The notes: generated by a model not told the origin, from the sequence alone. DNA of 55,632 nucleotides from JANNNF01 sp040385825 (GCA_040385825.1 JAZKGQ010000021.1:1-55632); one strand, 5' to 3'; positions 1 to 7,706 are shown, counted from the first letter of the stretch. Numbers and translations are program-made.

Positions 1-60
1 AAATATCCTCGGGGGGTGAGCCCCGGCGCAAGCCGGGGCGAGGGGGGCGGAAAGCCCCCC
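1..60 (+). repeat. Dispersed intergenic hairpin element, copy A
   Basis: The stretch opens with AAATATCCTCGGGGGG and contains two back-to-back hairpins: CCCCGGC/GCCGGGG around a GCAA loop (21-38) and GGGGGGC/GCCCCCC around GGAAA (42-60). The same opening and a G5/C5 hairpin recur near 10.9, 20.2, 28.2 and 47.8 kb. It lies beyond the 3' end of the minus-strand gene that stops at 96, so it may end transcription from that side. Its role is inferred from structure only. Confidence 0.6.
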
Positions 61-61
61 T

Positions 62-84
62 AAAATTATTGCTACAATAATTTT
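62..84. terminator. AT-rich perfect inverted repeat past hisN stop
   Basis: AAAATTATTG (62-71) and CAATAATTTT (75-84) are perfect inverted repeats separated by only three bases. The repeat lies 11 bases beyond the stop of the minus-strand hisN gene, so in that transcript it is a weak AT hairpin followed directly by a strong GC hairpin (42-60). A termination or mRNA-end role is likely but not proven. Confidence 0.4.
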
Positions 85-95
85 CCTGCCGACAC

Positions 96-893
96 TCAGC
101 CGTTCAGCAGCGCCAGAGCCTCTGCATGGATCACCGCATTCGCCGCCGCCAGCACCTGGCCGCCAGTGTGGCAGGGCCGCCCCTGCCAGTCGGTCACGAT
201 GCCGCCTGCGGCTTCGATCACCGCAATCGGGGCCTGCACGTCATAGGTCTGCAAGCCCGCCTCGATCACCAGATCAATCTGCCCCGCCGCAATCAGCGCA
301 TAGGCATAGCAGTCCATGCCATAGCGCACCAACCGGGCATGGGGGGCGACGCGGCGGAAGGCAGCGCCTTCTTCAGCCGTGCCGACCTCGGGGAAGGTGG
401 TGAACAGGATCGCCTCGGACAGGGGCCGTGCAGGGCGACAGCCCAAGGGCCGCGCGCCCAAAGGCCCCAGCATGGCCGACCGCCCCAGCCCGCCCTCGAA
501 CCGCTCGCCGATATAGGGCTGGTCGATGAGGCCGTAGATCGGCCCATCCGCATCGGCGACCGAGATCAGCACGCCCCAGGTCGGCGTGCCCGACAGATAG
601 CCGCGGGTGCCGTCGATCGGGTCCAGCACCCAGGTCAGGCCAGATGTGCCCGCAGTTGTGCCGAATTCTTCGCCCAGAATACCGTCCTGCGGGCGGCGGC
701 GCGCCAGAATTTCGCGCATCCGTTCTTCGGACAGACGGTCTGCGACCGTCACAGGATCAAAACGCGCCGTTTCCTTGGTGTCTGCCACAAGGCCCGCAGA
801 CCGGAAATGCTGCAATGTTGCGGCGCGGGCGGCATCTGCCAGCTCGGCCGCGGTGGCCATCAGATCTGCTGCCACCGCCTCGGTCACTCTCAT
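96..893 (-). CDS. hisN: Histidinol-phosphatase, inositol monophosphatase family
   Basis: This 265-residue protein belongs to the Mg2+-dependent inositol monophosphatase fold. The metal-binding motifs GEEFG (about residues 74-78) and DPIDGTRGY (91-99) are intact, and the C-terminal aspartate motif is seen as YDVQAP followed by IEAAGG. In Rhodobacteraceae and actinobacteria this subfamily carries the histidinol-phosphatase activity (HisN) that removes phosphate from L-histidinol phosphate in histidine synthesis, in the cytoplasm. The ATG at 893 is preceded by GGAGA at good spacing. No other his gene is nearby. Inositol-1-phosphatase or 3'(2'),5'-bisphosphate nucleotidase activity remains possible; the family call is secure, the substrate less so. 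Confidence 0.78.
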   Translation of the reverse strand: MRVTEAVAADLMATAAELADAARAATLQHFRSAGLVADTKETARFDPVTVADRLSEERMREILARRRPQDGILGEEFGTTAGTSGLTWVLDPIDGTRGYLSGTPTWGVLISVADADGPIYGLIDQPYIGERFEGGLGRSAMLGPLGARPLGCRPARPLSEAILFTTFPEVGTAEEGAAFRRVAPHARLVRYGMDCYAYALIAAGQIDLVIEAGLQTYDVQAPIAVIEAAGGIVTDWQGRPCHTGGQVLAAANAVIHAEALALLNG

Positions 894-967
894 CGCATTC
901 TCCGCCGCAACTGCCTGCTACGGCGCTACCCGCTTGGCCTGCGTCGGTCAAGCGGGTCAGCCCTTGG

Positions 968-1330
968 TCAGGCAGCGTCAGACAGAACGCGGGCCAGATC
1001 GAACAGGCGGCGGCGCTGTGCTTCGGGGATCGAGTAGTAGGAGCGCACCAGCTCCAGCGCTTCCTTGTCGGCCATCATGTCGGTCTGCGCATTGCCCACC
1101 CCTTCGCGGGCATCATCCAGACCTTCAAAGAAGAACGAGATGGTGACACCCAACGCATCCGCCACATCCCACAGCCGGGAGGCGCTGACGCGGTTCATGC
1201 CAGTCTCGTATTTCTGGATCTGCTGGAACTTGATTCCAACCTTGTCCGCCAATTGTTGCTGGGTCATCCCCACCATCCAGCGACGGTGACGGATCCGCTT
1301 ACCAACATGTGCGTCTACAGGGTGTTTCAT
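968..1330 (-). CDS. XRE-family helix-turn-helix regulator
   Basis: A 120-residue protein with an N-terminal Cro/C1-type helix-turn-helix at about residues 9-65: the segments MTQQQLADKVGIKFQQIQKYE and VSASRLWDVADALGV are typical recognition and scaffold helices. The C-terminal half is charged (NAQTDMMADKEALELV) and ends SIPEAQRRRLFDLARVL, a form common in alphaproteobacterial orphan XRE regulators. The ATG at 1330 is preferred over one six codons upstream because GGAG lies seven bases before it. The gene is transcribed away from a 385-base spacer that carries short dyads which could be its operator. Targets cannot be told from sequence. Confidence 0.85.
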   Translation of the reverse strand: MKHPVDAHVGKRIRHRRWMVGMTQQQLADKVGIKFQQIQKYETGMNRVSASRLWDVADALGVTISFFFEGLDDAREGVGNAQTDMMADKEALELVRSYYSIPEAQRRRLFDLARVLSDAA

Positions 1331-1715
1331 TCGATACTCCGCTTCCATTTTTAAAGGTTCCCCACTTTTACATAAGCATAATTCGTGCCAAACGCCGGGT
1401 TTTCGCCGCTTGCGTGAAAATTCCTTCCGGGCCGGGACAAACCTGTCCTTTTGGATATGTCCAATTATACAGATGTAGAAATGCGCGGCAGCGATTGTCG
1501 GTTAACACCTATGGGGCACCACCGGACAGCCCCACTCGCCTTATAGGCGTATCGCGAATTGCATCGCATTTTGCAAAAGTTACCGGCGGATTAATTCCTG
1601 TTTTGCGAATCTGTCGGCAAATATCTGCCAGGTTTCCCGCCTGACGTTCTGGTCTTTCGCCTGACTGCACCCTACCGTTGCAGGCCAGCCCCCTTTTCAA
1701 CGGACCAAACCCCCG
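1331..1715. other. Divergent intergenic region, XRE regulator/oxidoreductase
   Basis: This 385-base spacer is clearly richer in A and T than the flanking genes and separates two divergently transcribed genes. I see no credible coding sequence. It holds TGTCC/GGACA dyads at 1435-1462 and T/A-rich blocks at 1350-1385 and 1555-1630 where promoters for both genes would be expected. Confidence 0.5.
1435..1462. promoter_or_regulatory. Candidate operator with GGACA/TGTCC dyads
   Basis: A perfect dyad GGACA-AACC-TGTCC (1435-1448) is followed four bases later by a related partial dyad GGATATGTCC (1453-1462). Paired short dyads upstream of an XRE gene often bind the regulator itself. It lies about 105 bases upstream of the XRE start. 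Assignment is by position and symmetry only. Confidence 0.3.
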
Positions 1716-2693
1716 ATGCGCGCCTGGCAAATCACCGATCACCAGACTGCCCCCACGCTGCAAGACCTGCCCCTGCCCGCCCCCGGTCCGGGCGAGGCGC
1801 TGGTGCGGGTGGCGGCCTGCGGGCTTAACTTTGCCGATCTGCTGATGGCCAAAGGCACCTATCAAGATACCCCGCCGCTGCCCTTCACCCTTGGGCTGGA
1901 ATATGCGGGAACGGTGGTGGCGCTTGGTCCGTCGACCGCGGGTCCGGCTGCCGGGACGCGCGTCGCGGCCTATGCCGGGCATGGCGGGCTTGCGGATCAT
2001 GCGGTGGTTCCGGTCGCGCGTCTGGTGCCCCTGCCCGATGCCATGCCCTTCGAGGTGGCTGCCGGTTTTCAGATCGCCTATGGCACCTCGCATCTGGCGC
2101 TGACGCACAAGGCGCGGATGCAGCCGGGCGAGACGCTGTTTGTCACCGGCGCAGCGGGGGGCGTGGGCCTGACGGCAGTCGAGATCGGCAAGCGGATGGG
2201 CGCGCGGGTGGTGGCATCGGCGCGCGGGGCCGACAAGCTGGCGGTGGCCGCCGCTGCCGGGGCCGATGTGCTGATCGACAGCGACGCGCCCGACCTGAAG
2301 GGCCGGCTGCGCGGGCTTGGCGGCGTCGATGTGGTCTATGATACGGTGGGCGGTGCGGGCTTTGACGCCGCCCTGCGCGCCATCCGCCCCGAAGGGCGGA
2401 TGCTGGCCATCGGCTTTGCCGGTGGCGCGGTGCCGCAGGTGCCCGCCAACATCCTGCTGGTCAGGAATGCCAGCGTGATGGGGTTCTGGTGGGGCGCCTA
2501 TGCCGATTTCGCGCCAGACCTGCTGACCGGCAGTTTGCAGGTGCTGATGGGCTGGTATGCGGCAGGGCAGCTTGCGCCGCATCTGTCGCATGTCCTGCCG
2601 ATGGACCACCTGCCCGAGGGGCTGGACCTGCTGCGCCGCCGGGCGGCCACCGGCAAGGTGGTGATCCGCGTCAGCTTGCCGCCACAGCCTTGA
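1716..2693 (+). CDS. Zinc-free quinone oxidoreductase (MDR superfamily)
   Basis: The 325-residue product is a medium-chain dehydrogenase/reductase of the NADPH:quinone oxidoreductase type. It has the N-terminal GroES-like fold (PGPGEALVRVAACGLNFADLL, about residues 24-44), lacks the cysteine cluster of zinc alcohol dehydrogenases, and carries the NADPH-binding glycine motif GAAGGVG at 145-151 followed by a Rossmann fold. Such enzymes reduce quinones or other activated double bonds in the cytoplasm. Its end overlaps the end of the convergent LysR gene by 23 bases. Closest named relatives would be QOR/NADPH:quinone reductase 2; the physiological substrate is unknown. Confidence 0.85.
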   Translation: MRAWQITDHQTAPTLQDLPLPAPGPGEALVRVAACGLNFADLLMAKGTYQDTPPLPFTLGLEYAGTVVALGPSTAGPAAGTRVAAYAGHGGLADHAVVPVARLVPLPDAMPFEVAAGFQIAYGTSHLALTHKARMQPGETLFVTGAAGGVGLTAVEIGKRMGARVVASARGADKLAVAAAAGADVLIDSDAPDLKGRLRGLGGVDVVYDTVGGAGFDAALRAIRPEGRMLAIGFAGGAVPQVPANILLVRNASVMGFWWGAYADFAPDLLTGSLQVLMGWYAAGQLAPHLSHVLPMDHLPEGLDLLRRRAATGKVVIRVSLPPQP

Positions 2694-3546
2694 CGCGACT
2701 GGCATAGGCGCGGCGGATCATCTCGGCCAGCGCCTCGACCGTGGGGGAATGCACGGGGTCGGCCACATACATGTTGACCTTCATCCGGGCCAGTTCGGGC
2801 AGCGCGCCGCCATGCTGCACGCGTTCGACATTCGGGGCCTCGGACCCCGCCAGCACGGTATGCACGGCAAGATCGGCAGACACCGAGGCCTCGATGGTGC
2901 GGGTGCTGTCGCTTTCCACCGCCATCTGCCAAGGAATGCCCGCGTCATCCAGCGCGGCCTGCACACCCTGACGGAAGATGCAGTTGTGTTCATAGGCCAG
3001 CTTCAGCGGCCGGCTTTTCCACGCCACGCCACCCGGCGCGCCGACCCAGACCAGCGGCAGTTCGGCCAGGGTCTGCCCGCCCGGCGACACTTCGTCCTCG
3101 GTGGTCAGGATCACATCGCATTCGCCGCGCGCGAACTGCGCCTTCAGCACGCGGGTAAACGAGGAGATCAGCGTGACCTTCATCTTGGGGTAATCACGGG
3201 CAAAGCGTTGCAGCACCTGCGGGATCGCCGGATAGACGATGTCATGCGGCACGCCCAGCACCACCTCGCCTTCATGTACATCGGTGGTCAGGCGCAGGAA
3301 GGCCTCGTCGTTCAGCGCCAGCATGCGGCGGGCATAGCCCAGCATCTGTTCGCCTTCCGCCGTCAGCCCCACCTGCCGCCCGCTGCGGTCCAGCAGGGTG
3401 ACATCCAGCATGTCCTCCAGCCGCTTGACCTGCATCGACACCGCCGATTGCGTCAGGTTCAGAAACCCCGCCGCCCGCGTGACCCCGCCCGCATCGGCCA
3501 CCGCCACAAAGGACCGCAGCGCCGTCATGTCCAGATTTCTCGGCAT
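2671..3546 (-). CDS. LysR-family transcriptional regulator
   Basis: A 291-residue LysR regulator. The N-terminal winged helix-turn-helix is at about residues 6-65 (DMTALRSFVAVADAGGVTRAA, LTQSAVSMQVKRLE), followed by a periplasmic-binding-protein-like effector domain. I prefer the ATG at 3546, preceded by AGGA at eight bases, to the one at 3579, because the latter lies inside the T-N11-A palindrome (3577-3599) likely bound by the protein. That site sits between this gene and the divergent DUF1127 gene. The convergent quinone oxidoreductase overlaps its 3' end. Effector and regulon are unknown. Confidence 0.9.
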   Translation of the reverse strand: MPRNLDMTALRSFVAVADAGGVTRAAGFLNLTQSAVSMQVKRLEDMLDVTLLDRSGRQVGLTAEGEQMLGYARRMLALNDEAFLRLTTDVHEGEVVLGVPHDIVYPAIPQVLQRFARDYPKMKVTLISSFTRVLKAQFARGECDVILTTEDEVSPGGQTLAELPLVWVGAPGGVAWKSRPLKLAYEHNCIFRQGVQAALDDAGIPWQMAVESDSTRTIEASVSADLAVHTVLAGSEAPNVERVQHGGALPELARMKVNMYVADPVHSPTVEALAEMIRRAYASRVKAVAAS

Positions 3547-3576
3547 ATCACAATTCCTGATGGCAGCCGTCAAAAG

Positions 3577-3599
3577 CATTCATTTCCAGAATGTGAATG
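3577..3599. promoter_or_regulatory. LysR-type T-N11-A palindrome
   Basis: CATTCA and TGAATG are perfect inverted repeats 11 bases apart, giving the TTCA-N11-TGAA form known as the recognition-site box of LysR-type regulators. It begins 31 bases upstream of the preferred lysR start and 83 bases upstream of the DUF1127 gene, so it could serve autoregulation, activation of the divergent gene, or both. Confidence 0.5.
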
Positions 3600-3681
3600 A
3601 TTCGGGTAGAAGGATCAAGTGATCTGATGGACCCAACAGGCCACGATCACCGATGCTGATGAAACCCTGAAAGGAAAGACC

Positions 3682-3927
3682 ATGTTTGCCTCGCTCCATA
3701 CCGCAACGCTTGCCACCCGCCATGTGCGTACGGGCCGCGCTGATACGGTTGGCAGCCTCACCCGTCTGGTTCGGGCTGCGACCCATGCGCTTGCCGCGTA
3801 TCGCCAGCGCCAGACACTTGCAAACCTTGACGATTTCGCACTGGCCGACATCGGCCTGACCCGCGCCGCCGCCCTGACCGAGGCCGCAAAGCCGATCTGG
3901 GACGTGCCGCAGCACTGGAAACGCTGA
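3682..3927 (+). CDS. DUF1127 small protein
   Basis: An 81-residue protein whose second half matches the DUF1127 (YjiS-like) pattern: YRQRQTLANLDDFALADIGLTRAAALTEAAK, about residues 40-70, with the hallmark L-x-D-IGL-x-R. Small DUF1127 proteins are abundant in alphaproteobacteria; some are arginine-rich RNA-associated or phosphate/stress-linked proteins. AAGGAAAG precedes the ATG. It is divergent from the LysR gene, with the palindrome between them, and is followed by a strong hairpin. Its own function is not known. Confidence 0.82.
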   Translation: MFASLHTATLATRHVRTGRADTVGSLTRLVRAATHALAAYRQRQTLANLDDFALADIGLTRAAALTEAAKPIWDVPQHWKR

Positions 3928-3940
3928 TCCAGAGGCAATC

Positions 3941-3978
3941 GCGCGCAATTTATCAGGGAAATCCTTGAAATTGCGCGC
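3941..3978 (+). terminator. Strong inverted repeat after DUF1127 gene
   Basis: GCGCGCAATTT (3941-3951) and AAATTGCGCGC (3968-3978) are perfect 11-base inverted repeats around a 16-base spacer, which itself can pair partly (CAGG/CCTTG). It starts 14 bases after the DUF1127 stop. There is no U tract, so it is either a non-canonical terminator or an RNA-stabilising 3' stem. Confidence 0.45.
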
Positions 3979-4052
3979 AGCCTTCCCGATATTGAGCGCA
4001 TATGTGGTATGGTCTGTCCATGCCGCTGCCCAGAACATATCGGAGGATACCC

Positions 4053-4775
4053 ATGGCTGACTATCAAACAACCCGGCCGGTCGGCGCAGGGACGCGGACC
4101 GCCGTTATCGACGCAGGCCTTCGCGCCCACATGAACAAGGTCTATGGCCTCATGTCGGTGGGCATGGCGATCACGGGCGGCGTGGCCTGGGCCATCGGCA
4201 CCAATGACGCGATGGTGGAGGCGATCTTTGCGACCCCGCTGAAATGGGTCGTGATGTTCCTGCCGCTGATCATGGTGTTTGCCTTTGGCGCCCTGCTGCC
4301 CCGCCTGTCGGTGGCTGCGGCACAGCTGTTCTTCTATGTCTACGCCGCCGCCATGGGCCTGTCGCTGAGCTTCATCTTTGCGGTCTACACCAGCACTTCG
4401 ATCGCCACCACGTTCTTCGTGACGGCAATCGCCTTTGCGGGTCTGTCGCTTTACGGCTACACCACCAAGAAAGACCTGTCGGGGATGGGCACTTTCCTGA
4501 TGATGGGTCTGATCGGCCTGCTGGTGGCGTCGGTCGTGAACATCTTCCTTGCGTCGTCCGCGCTGGCCTTTGCCGTGTCGGTGATCGGCGTGCTGATCTT
4601 TGCCGGCCTGACCGCCTATGACACGCAGAACATCAAGAACACCTATCTGCAGCACGCGCAGATGGGCGATCAGGAATGGCTGGGCAAGTCCGCGATCATG
4701 GGCGCGCTGAGCCTGTATCTGGACTTCATCAACATGTTCATGTTCCTGCTGAACTTCATGGGCAACCGCGAGTAA
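4053..4775 (+). CDS. Bax inhibitor-1/YccA family membrane protein
   Basis: A 240-residue integral membrane protein of the BI-1/YccA (UPF0005) family. After a short polar N terminus (AVIDAGLRAHMNKVYGLMSVGMAITGGVAW) there are seven hydrophobic segments; the conserved SxxGxAxTGG-like first helix and the AxTAYDTQ-like motif (FAGLTAYDTQNIKNTY, about 190-206) identify the family. Members act as pH-sensitive Ca2+ leak channels, or bind FtsH in E. coli. GGAGGA lies just upstream of the ATG at 4053. A canonical terminator follows, so it is probably transcribed alone. Confidence 0.92.
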   Translation: MADYQTTRPVGAGTRTAVIDAGLRAHMNKVYGLMSVGMAITGGVAWAIGTNDAMVEAIFATPLKWVVMFLPLIMVFAFGALLPRLSVAAAQLFFYVYAAAMGLSLSFIFAVYTSTSIATTFFVTAIAFAGLSLYGYTTKKDLSGMGTFLMMGLIGLLVASVVNIFLASSALAFAVSVIGVLIFAGLTAYDTQNIKNTYLQHAQMGDQEWLGKSAIMGALSLYLDFINMFMFLLNFMGNRE

Positions 4776-4797
4776 CCGCACGCGCCCCCAAGAACAC

Positions 4798-4826
4798 AAA
4801 GGGCCGGTCGCAAGACCGGCCCTTTT
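4798..4826 (+). terminator. Rho-independent terminator after BI-1 gene
   Basis: A 12-base perfect stem, AAAGGGCCGGTC paired with GACCGGCCCTTT, is closed by a GCAA tetraloop and ends in a short T run. It begins 22 bases past the BI-1 stop. The A/T symmetry lets it work for either strand. Confidence 0.85.
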
Positions 4827-4848
4827 GCATCTGGCAGCTGTTTGTGCA

Positions 4849-4878
4849 GATCCCGTGCAGGCCGGATCCCGTGCAGGC
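4849..4878 (+). repeat. 14-base direct repeat, two copies
   Basis: GATCCCGTGCAGGC occurs at 4849-4862 and again at 4865-4878, between the BI-1 terminator and the rpmG terminator. It is short and non-coding; no function is evident. Confidence 0.5.
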
Positions 4879-4892
4879 ATTGTCGGCCGCAC

Positions 4893-4924
4893 AAAAGGAA
4901 AGGGCCGCTGCATCGCAACGGCCC
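4893..4924 (-). terminator. Rho-independent terminator of rpmG
   Basis: Read on the minus strand, GGGCCG-T-TGC and GCA-G-CGGCCC form a nearly perfect interrupted stem (4902-4924) followed by TTTCCTTTT. It lies 28 bases past the rpmG stop. Confidence 0.8.
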
Positions 4925-4951
4925 CTGAACCTTGAGACAGGTCAGGCGATC

Positions 4952-5119
4952 TTACTTGATCTTGCCTTCCTTGTATTCGACGTGCTCGCGCTTGACGGGG
5001 TCGTATTTCTTGACCACCATCTTGTCGGTCATGGTACGGGCGTTCTTCTTGGTCACATAGAAGTGCCCGGTGCCAGCCGTCGAGTTCAGACGGATCTTGA
5101 TCGTCGCCGGTTTGGCCAT
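4952..5119 (-). CDS. rpmG: 50S ribosomal protein L33
   Basis: The 55-residue product is the full length of bacterial L33 and reads MAKPATIKIRLNSTAGTG at its N terminus, then FYVTKKNARTMTDKMVVKKYDP and VEYKEGKIK. It has no CxxC pairs, so it is the zinc-independent form usual in proteobacteria. L33 binds 23S rRNA near the E site. GGAGAG precedes the ATG. It has its own promoter (5178-5205) and terminator, so it is a single-gene unit beside rnpB. Confidence 0.97.
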   Translation of the reverse strand: MAKPATIKIRLNSTAGTGHFYVTKKNARTMTDKMVVKKYDPVKREHVEYKEGKIK

Positions 5120-5177
5120 AGTGTCTCTCCTGGATCGGGACGCACCACAGGCGTCCCGCGAAATTCTTTGAAGCTGC

Positions 5178-5205
5178 CTTTTACCCGCCGACGGGGCAGA
5201 GTCAA
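5178..5205 (-). promoter_or_regulatory. Sigma-70-type promoter for rpmG
   Basis: On the minus strand TTGACT (5200-5205) is followed after 16 bases by TAAAAG (5178-5183). The predicted start leaves a leader of about 50 bases containing a GGGACGC/GCGTCCC hairpin (5137-5157). Confidence 0.6.
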
Positions 5206-5396
5206 CAGCCAAACGCGCCCTGCGGTTATCAAATCGAGCGCGTGCCGCGCAAGCCTTTTGTCCGGCGCGCGTGCCGCGCGGGGATGTGCCATCGCAGGCA
5301 GCATCAGGTCTGCGGATGCCGCAGTCTGGCGCAACACCGGAGCCTCCGGCGGGAGTATTTGGCAAAGGGAATGCCGAAAGCACGCTGGGGTCTGAT

Positions 5397-5838
5397 CTGC
5401 GCGGATGGCCTGTAAGCCGGATTCTGTCCCCCCCGGACCGTGATCCGGGGATGGATGACCATTCCTCTGCCGCACCTGTTGCCAGGGCGGTCAAGCTGCC
5501 AACCCGGACCTCTGGGCTAAAGCGTCCCTGTGGAGGTCTCTGCTGTCGCCGGGGGCTTGCACCTTTGGCAGTCGCAGACCTTTCCACGCAAGGTCCCTAT
5601 TCGGCATTGCTCCGGGTGGGGCTTGCCGTGCCGTCCCGGTTGCCCGGTCCGCGGTGGGCTCTTACCCCACCGTTTCACCATCACCCTTGCGTTTGGCAAG
5701 CCAAACGCTTGGGCAGTCTCTTCTCTGTGGCGCTTTCCCTGGGGTTGCCCCCGCCGGGGGTTACCCGGCACCCTTGCTTTATGGAGTCCGGACTTTCCTC
5801 GGACCTTGCGGCCCGCGGTCATCCAGCCATCCGCGCGA
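5397..5838 (-). ncRNA. rnpB: RNase P RNA (class A)
   Basis: The catalytic RNA of RNase P, which trims tRNA 5' leaders. Read on the minus strand, the P1 helix is formed by GCGCGGATGG (5' end, 5827-5836) and CCATCCGCGC (3' end, 5399-5408). The universal core is plain: GAGGAAAGTCCGGACTCC near the 5' end, GGTAAGAGCCCACCG in the middle, and ACAGAATCCGGCTTACAGGC before the 3' end. Ends are placed from P1 and from the promoter just upstream, so they may be a few bases off. It lies between rpmG and an SDR gene. Confidence 0.96.
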
Positions 5839-5843
5839 AGCGG

Positions 5844-5872
5844 TGGGTAGGCCTTTGCAGCGGTCGCGTCAA
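5844..5872 (-). promoter_or_regulatory. Sigma-70-type promoter for rnpB
   Basis: TTGACG (5867-5872) and TACCCA (5844-5849) are 17 bases apart on the minus strand. The expected start point falls at about 5836-5838, exactly where helix P1 begins. The -35 element almost touches the stop of the SDR gene at 5879. Confidence 0.7.
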
Positions 5873-5878
5873 CAGGTA

Positions 5879-6631
5879 TCAGGCCGCAGGGTTCAGCATG
5901 GCAAAGACCTGATCGTGGCTGCCCGTCGCCTCGGCCTGACGCAGGAACTGCACGCGGCCGACGCAGATTTCCTGTGGCGTGGGGGTCTGGCCCCAGATCG
6001 CCATGACTTCGGTGATGAAATCGGCCAGCGGCATGCAATGCGGGTTGACCGCATGGCCCGGCATCAGGTCGGTCTGCACGGCGGGCGGGGCCAGTTCCAG
6101 CACCTGAATGCCGGTGGCGCGCAGTTGGTGGCGCAGGGACCGGGTGAAGGAATGCAGCGCCGCCTTGGTGGCCGAATAGGTCGGCGTGCTGGCCAGCGGC
6201 ACGAAGGCAAGGCCAGAGGTCACGTTGACGATGGTGGCCCTGGGCTGGGCCGTCAGGTGTGCCAGCAGGGCAGAGGTCAGCCGGATCGGCCCGTTCAGGT
6301 TGGTGGCGATGGTGGCATCGGCCACGGTCAGATGGGCGGGGTCGGTCACGTCTTCGGCCTGCATCACGCCTGCGTTGTTGATCAGCACGCTGAGGCTGGG
6401 GTGGCTGGCCGTCAGCATGGCCGCGAAGGGCGCGATGCTGGCGGCATCGGCCACGTCCAGCGGATAGGCGATCAGGCCGGGGTGGGCGGCGCAGGCGGCT
6501 TGGAGCGCTGCCGTGCGGCGGCCTGCGATGATCACGGTGTTGCCATGGGCCATCAGGGCGGCGGCAAGGGCGAGGCCGATGCCAGAGGCACCGCCGGTGA
6601 TCAGGATGGTCTGGTTGATGGGGGTTGTCAT
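5879..6631 (-). CDS. SDR-family oxidoreductase
   Basis: A 250-residue classical short-chain dehydrogenase. It shows the cofactor motif TGGASGIG (12-19), NNAG (85-88), the catalytic serine in NVTSG (about 139) and the YxxxK pair Tyr152/Lys156. Basic residues after beta-2 (AGRRT) suggest NADPH preference. AAAGGA precedes the ATG at 6631. The gene is divergent from an HxlR regulator across a 104-base spacer, a frequent arrangement in which the regulator controls the reductase. The substrate is unknown; the sequence resembles DltE-like SDRs. Confidence 0.88.
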   Translation of the reverse strand: MTTPINQTILITGGASGIGLALAAALMAHGNTVIIAGRRTAALQAACAAHPGLIAYPLDVADAASIAPFAAMLTASHPSLSVLINNAGVMQAEDVTDPAHLTVADATIATNLNGPIRLTSALLAHLTAQPRATIVNVTSGLAFVPLASTPTYSATKAALHSFTRSLRHQLRATGIQVLELAPPAVQTDLMPGHAVNPHCMPLADFITEVMAIWGQTPTPQEICVGRVQFLRQAEATGSHDQVFAMLNPAA

Positions 6632-6735
6632 GCGGTGTCCTTTCACGGGGTTTGCCGTTGCGTTTTGCCTCAATTCAGTTACCAATGGAAAGTAGGCACC
6701 CGAAATATCTATACACACCTGAAAGAGAGTTATCC

Positions 6736-7119
6736 ATGCCCTTCCCCGCCGCCACCCCGCCAGACGTGCTGGACCCGCGCATCGAAGCCTTGGTGAATGA
6801 TCTGATCGGGCGGGTGGCCGACAAGTGGACCATGCTTGTTCTGGAGGTGCTGATCGCCGGGGGCATCATGCGTTTTACCCGGATCGGCGAGGCTGTGCCC
6901 GGCATCAGCCAGAAGATGCTGACCCAGACCCTGCGCCAGATGGAGCGTGACGGGCTGCTGACGCGCACTGTGCATCCGGTGGTGCCGCCGCATGTGGATT
7001 ACGCGCTGACCGATCTGGGGATGAGTCTGGGCGAGGCGTTTTGTGGCGTCTGGGAATGGGCCGAGACGCATCTGGAGCGGATCGAGGCCACCCGTCAGGC
7101 GTTTGACGCCCGGAAATAG
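6736..7119 (+). CDS. HxlR-family transcriptional regulator
   Basis: A 127-residue winged-helix regulator. Features of the family are ADKWTMLVLEVL (about 27-38), RFTRIGEAVPGISQKMLTQTLRQMERDGLLTR (residues 46-77) and the wing YALTDLGMSL. HxlR proteins respond to electrophiles, quinones or aldehydes and commonly control an adjacent reductase, here the divergent SDR gene. The family's usual N-terminal cysteine sensor is missing from this protein, so it may sense by another means. Its 3' end overlaps the convergent amidase gene by 25 bases. Confidence 0.9.
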   Translation: MPFPAATPPDVLDPRIEALVNDLIGRVADKWTMLVLEVLIAGGIMRFTRIGEAVPGISQKMLTQTLRQMERDGLLTRTVHPVVPPHVDYALTDLGMSLGEAFCGVWEWAETHLERIEATRQAFDARK

Positions 7120-7706
7120 CGTGCAAGACCTGCCGCCAGGGCCGCATCGGCGGCATCCTGCGGCCCCTTGGCCATGGGGCGAAAGCGCAGGCGAAACGCG
7201 GCCAGCAGCAGGTCGTCGTCCACCGCCGGATAGCCGAAGGCCCGTACGTCGGCGATGAAATCGCCGGGTGTGGCGTGGGTATCGGGCCAGACCGACAGCC
7301 CCCGCAGCGCGAGCCTGCGCCAGTCGAAGCGCGGGCCGGGGTCGGATTTGCGCGCCGGGGCCATGTCGGAATGGCCGATCACCCGGTGGGGTGGGATACG
7401 CCAACGAACAATGGCGGCGGCGAGCACTGATTCCAGTGCCACCATCTGCGGTTCGGGAAAGGGTTGCGCACCGGTATTGGCAAGCTCGATCCCGATGGAA
7501 TGGGAATTCACATCCGCAATCCCCGCCCATTCGCCCGCGCCCGCGTGCCAGGCCCGGTGGGATTCTTCCACCAAAGGCTCGGCCTGGCCCTGTTCCGAGA
7601 TCAGCCAATGCGCCGACACCTCTGCGCCCGGATCGCACAGCCGCTGCCGGGCCTCGGCGCAACTTGCCATGGCGGTGTAATGAAGAACGATCAGCGAGGG
7701 CCGCAC
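7095..7706 (-). CDS. N-acetylmuramoyl-L-alanine amidase (Amidase_2)
   Basis: This AmpD/AmiD-type amidase cuts the lactyl-amide bond between muramic acid and the stem peptide. The zinc ligands are seen as LIVLHYT near the N terminus and GHSDMAPARKSDPGPRFDW in the last half, and AHWLI and EESHRAWHAG are typical of the family. I start it at GTG 7706 (203 residues). A longer TTG start at 7751 would encode a stretch that is simply the translated palindrome 7719-7737. No signal peptide is visible, suggesting a cytoplasmic recycling enzyme, though its neighbour is a lipoprotein gene. Confidence 0.87.
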   Translation of the reverse strand: MRPSLIVLHYTAMASCAEARQRLCDPGAEVSAHWLISEQGQAEPLVEESHRAWHAGAGEWAGIADVNSHSIGIELANTGAQPFPEPQMVALESVLAAAIVRWRIPPHRVIGHSDMAPARKSDPGPRFDWRRLALRGLSVWPDTHATPGDFIADVRAFGYPAVDDDLLLAAFRLRFRPMAKGPQDAADAALAAGLARYFRASNA

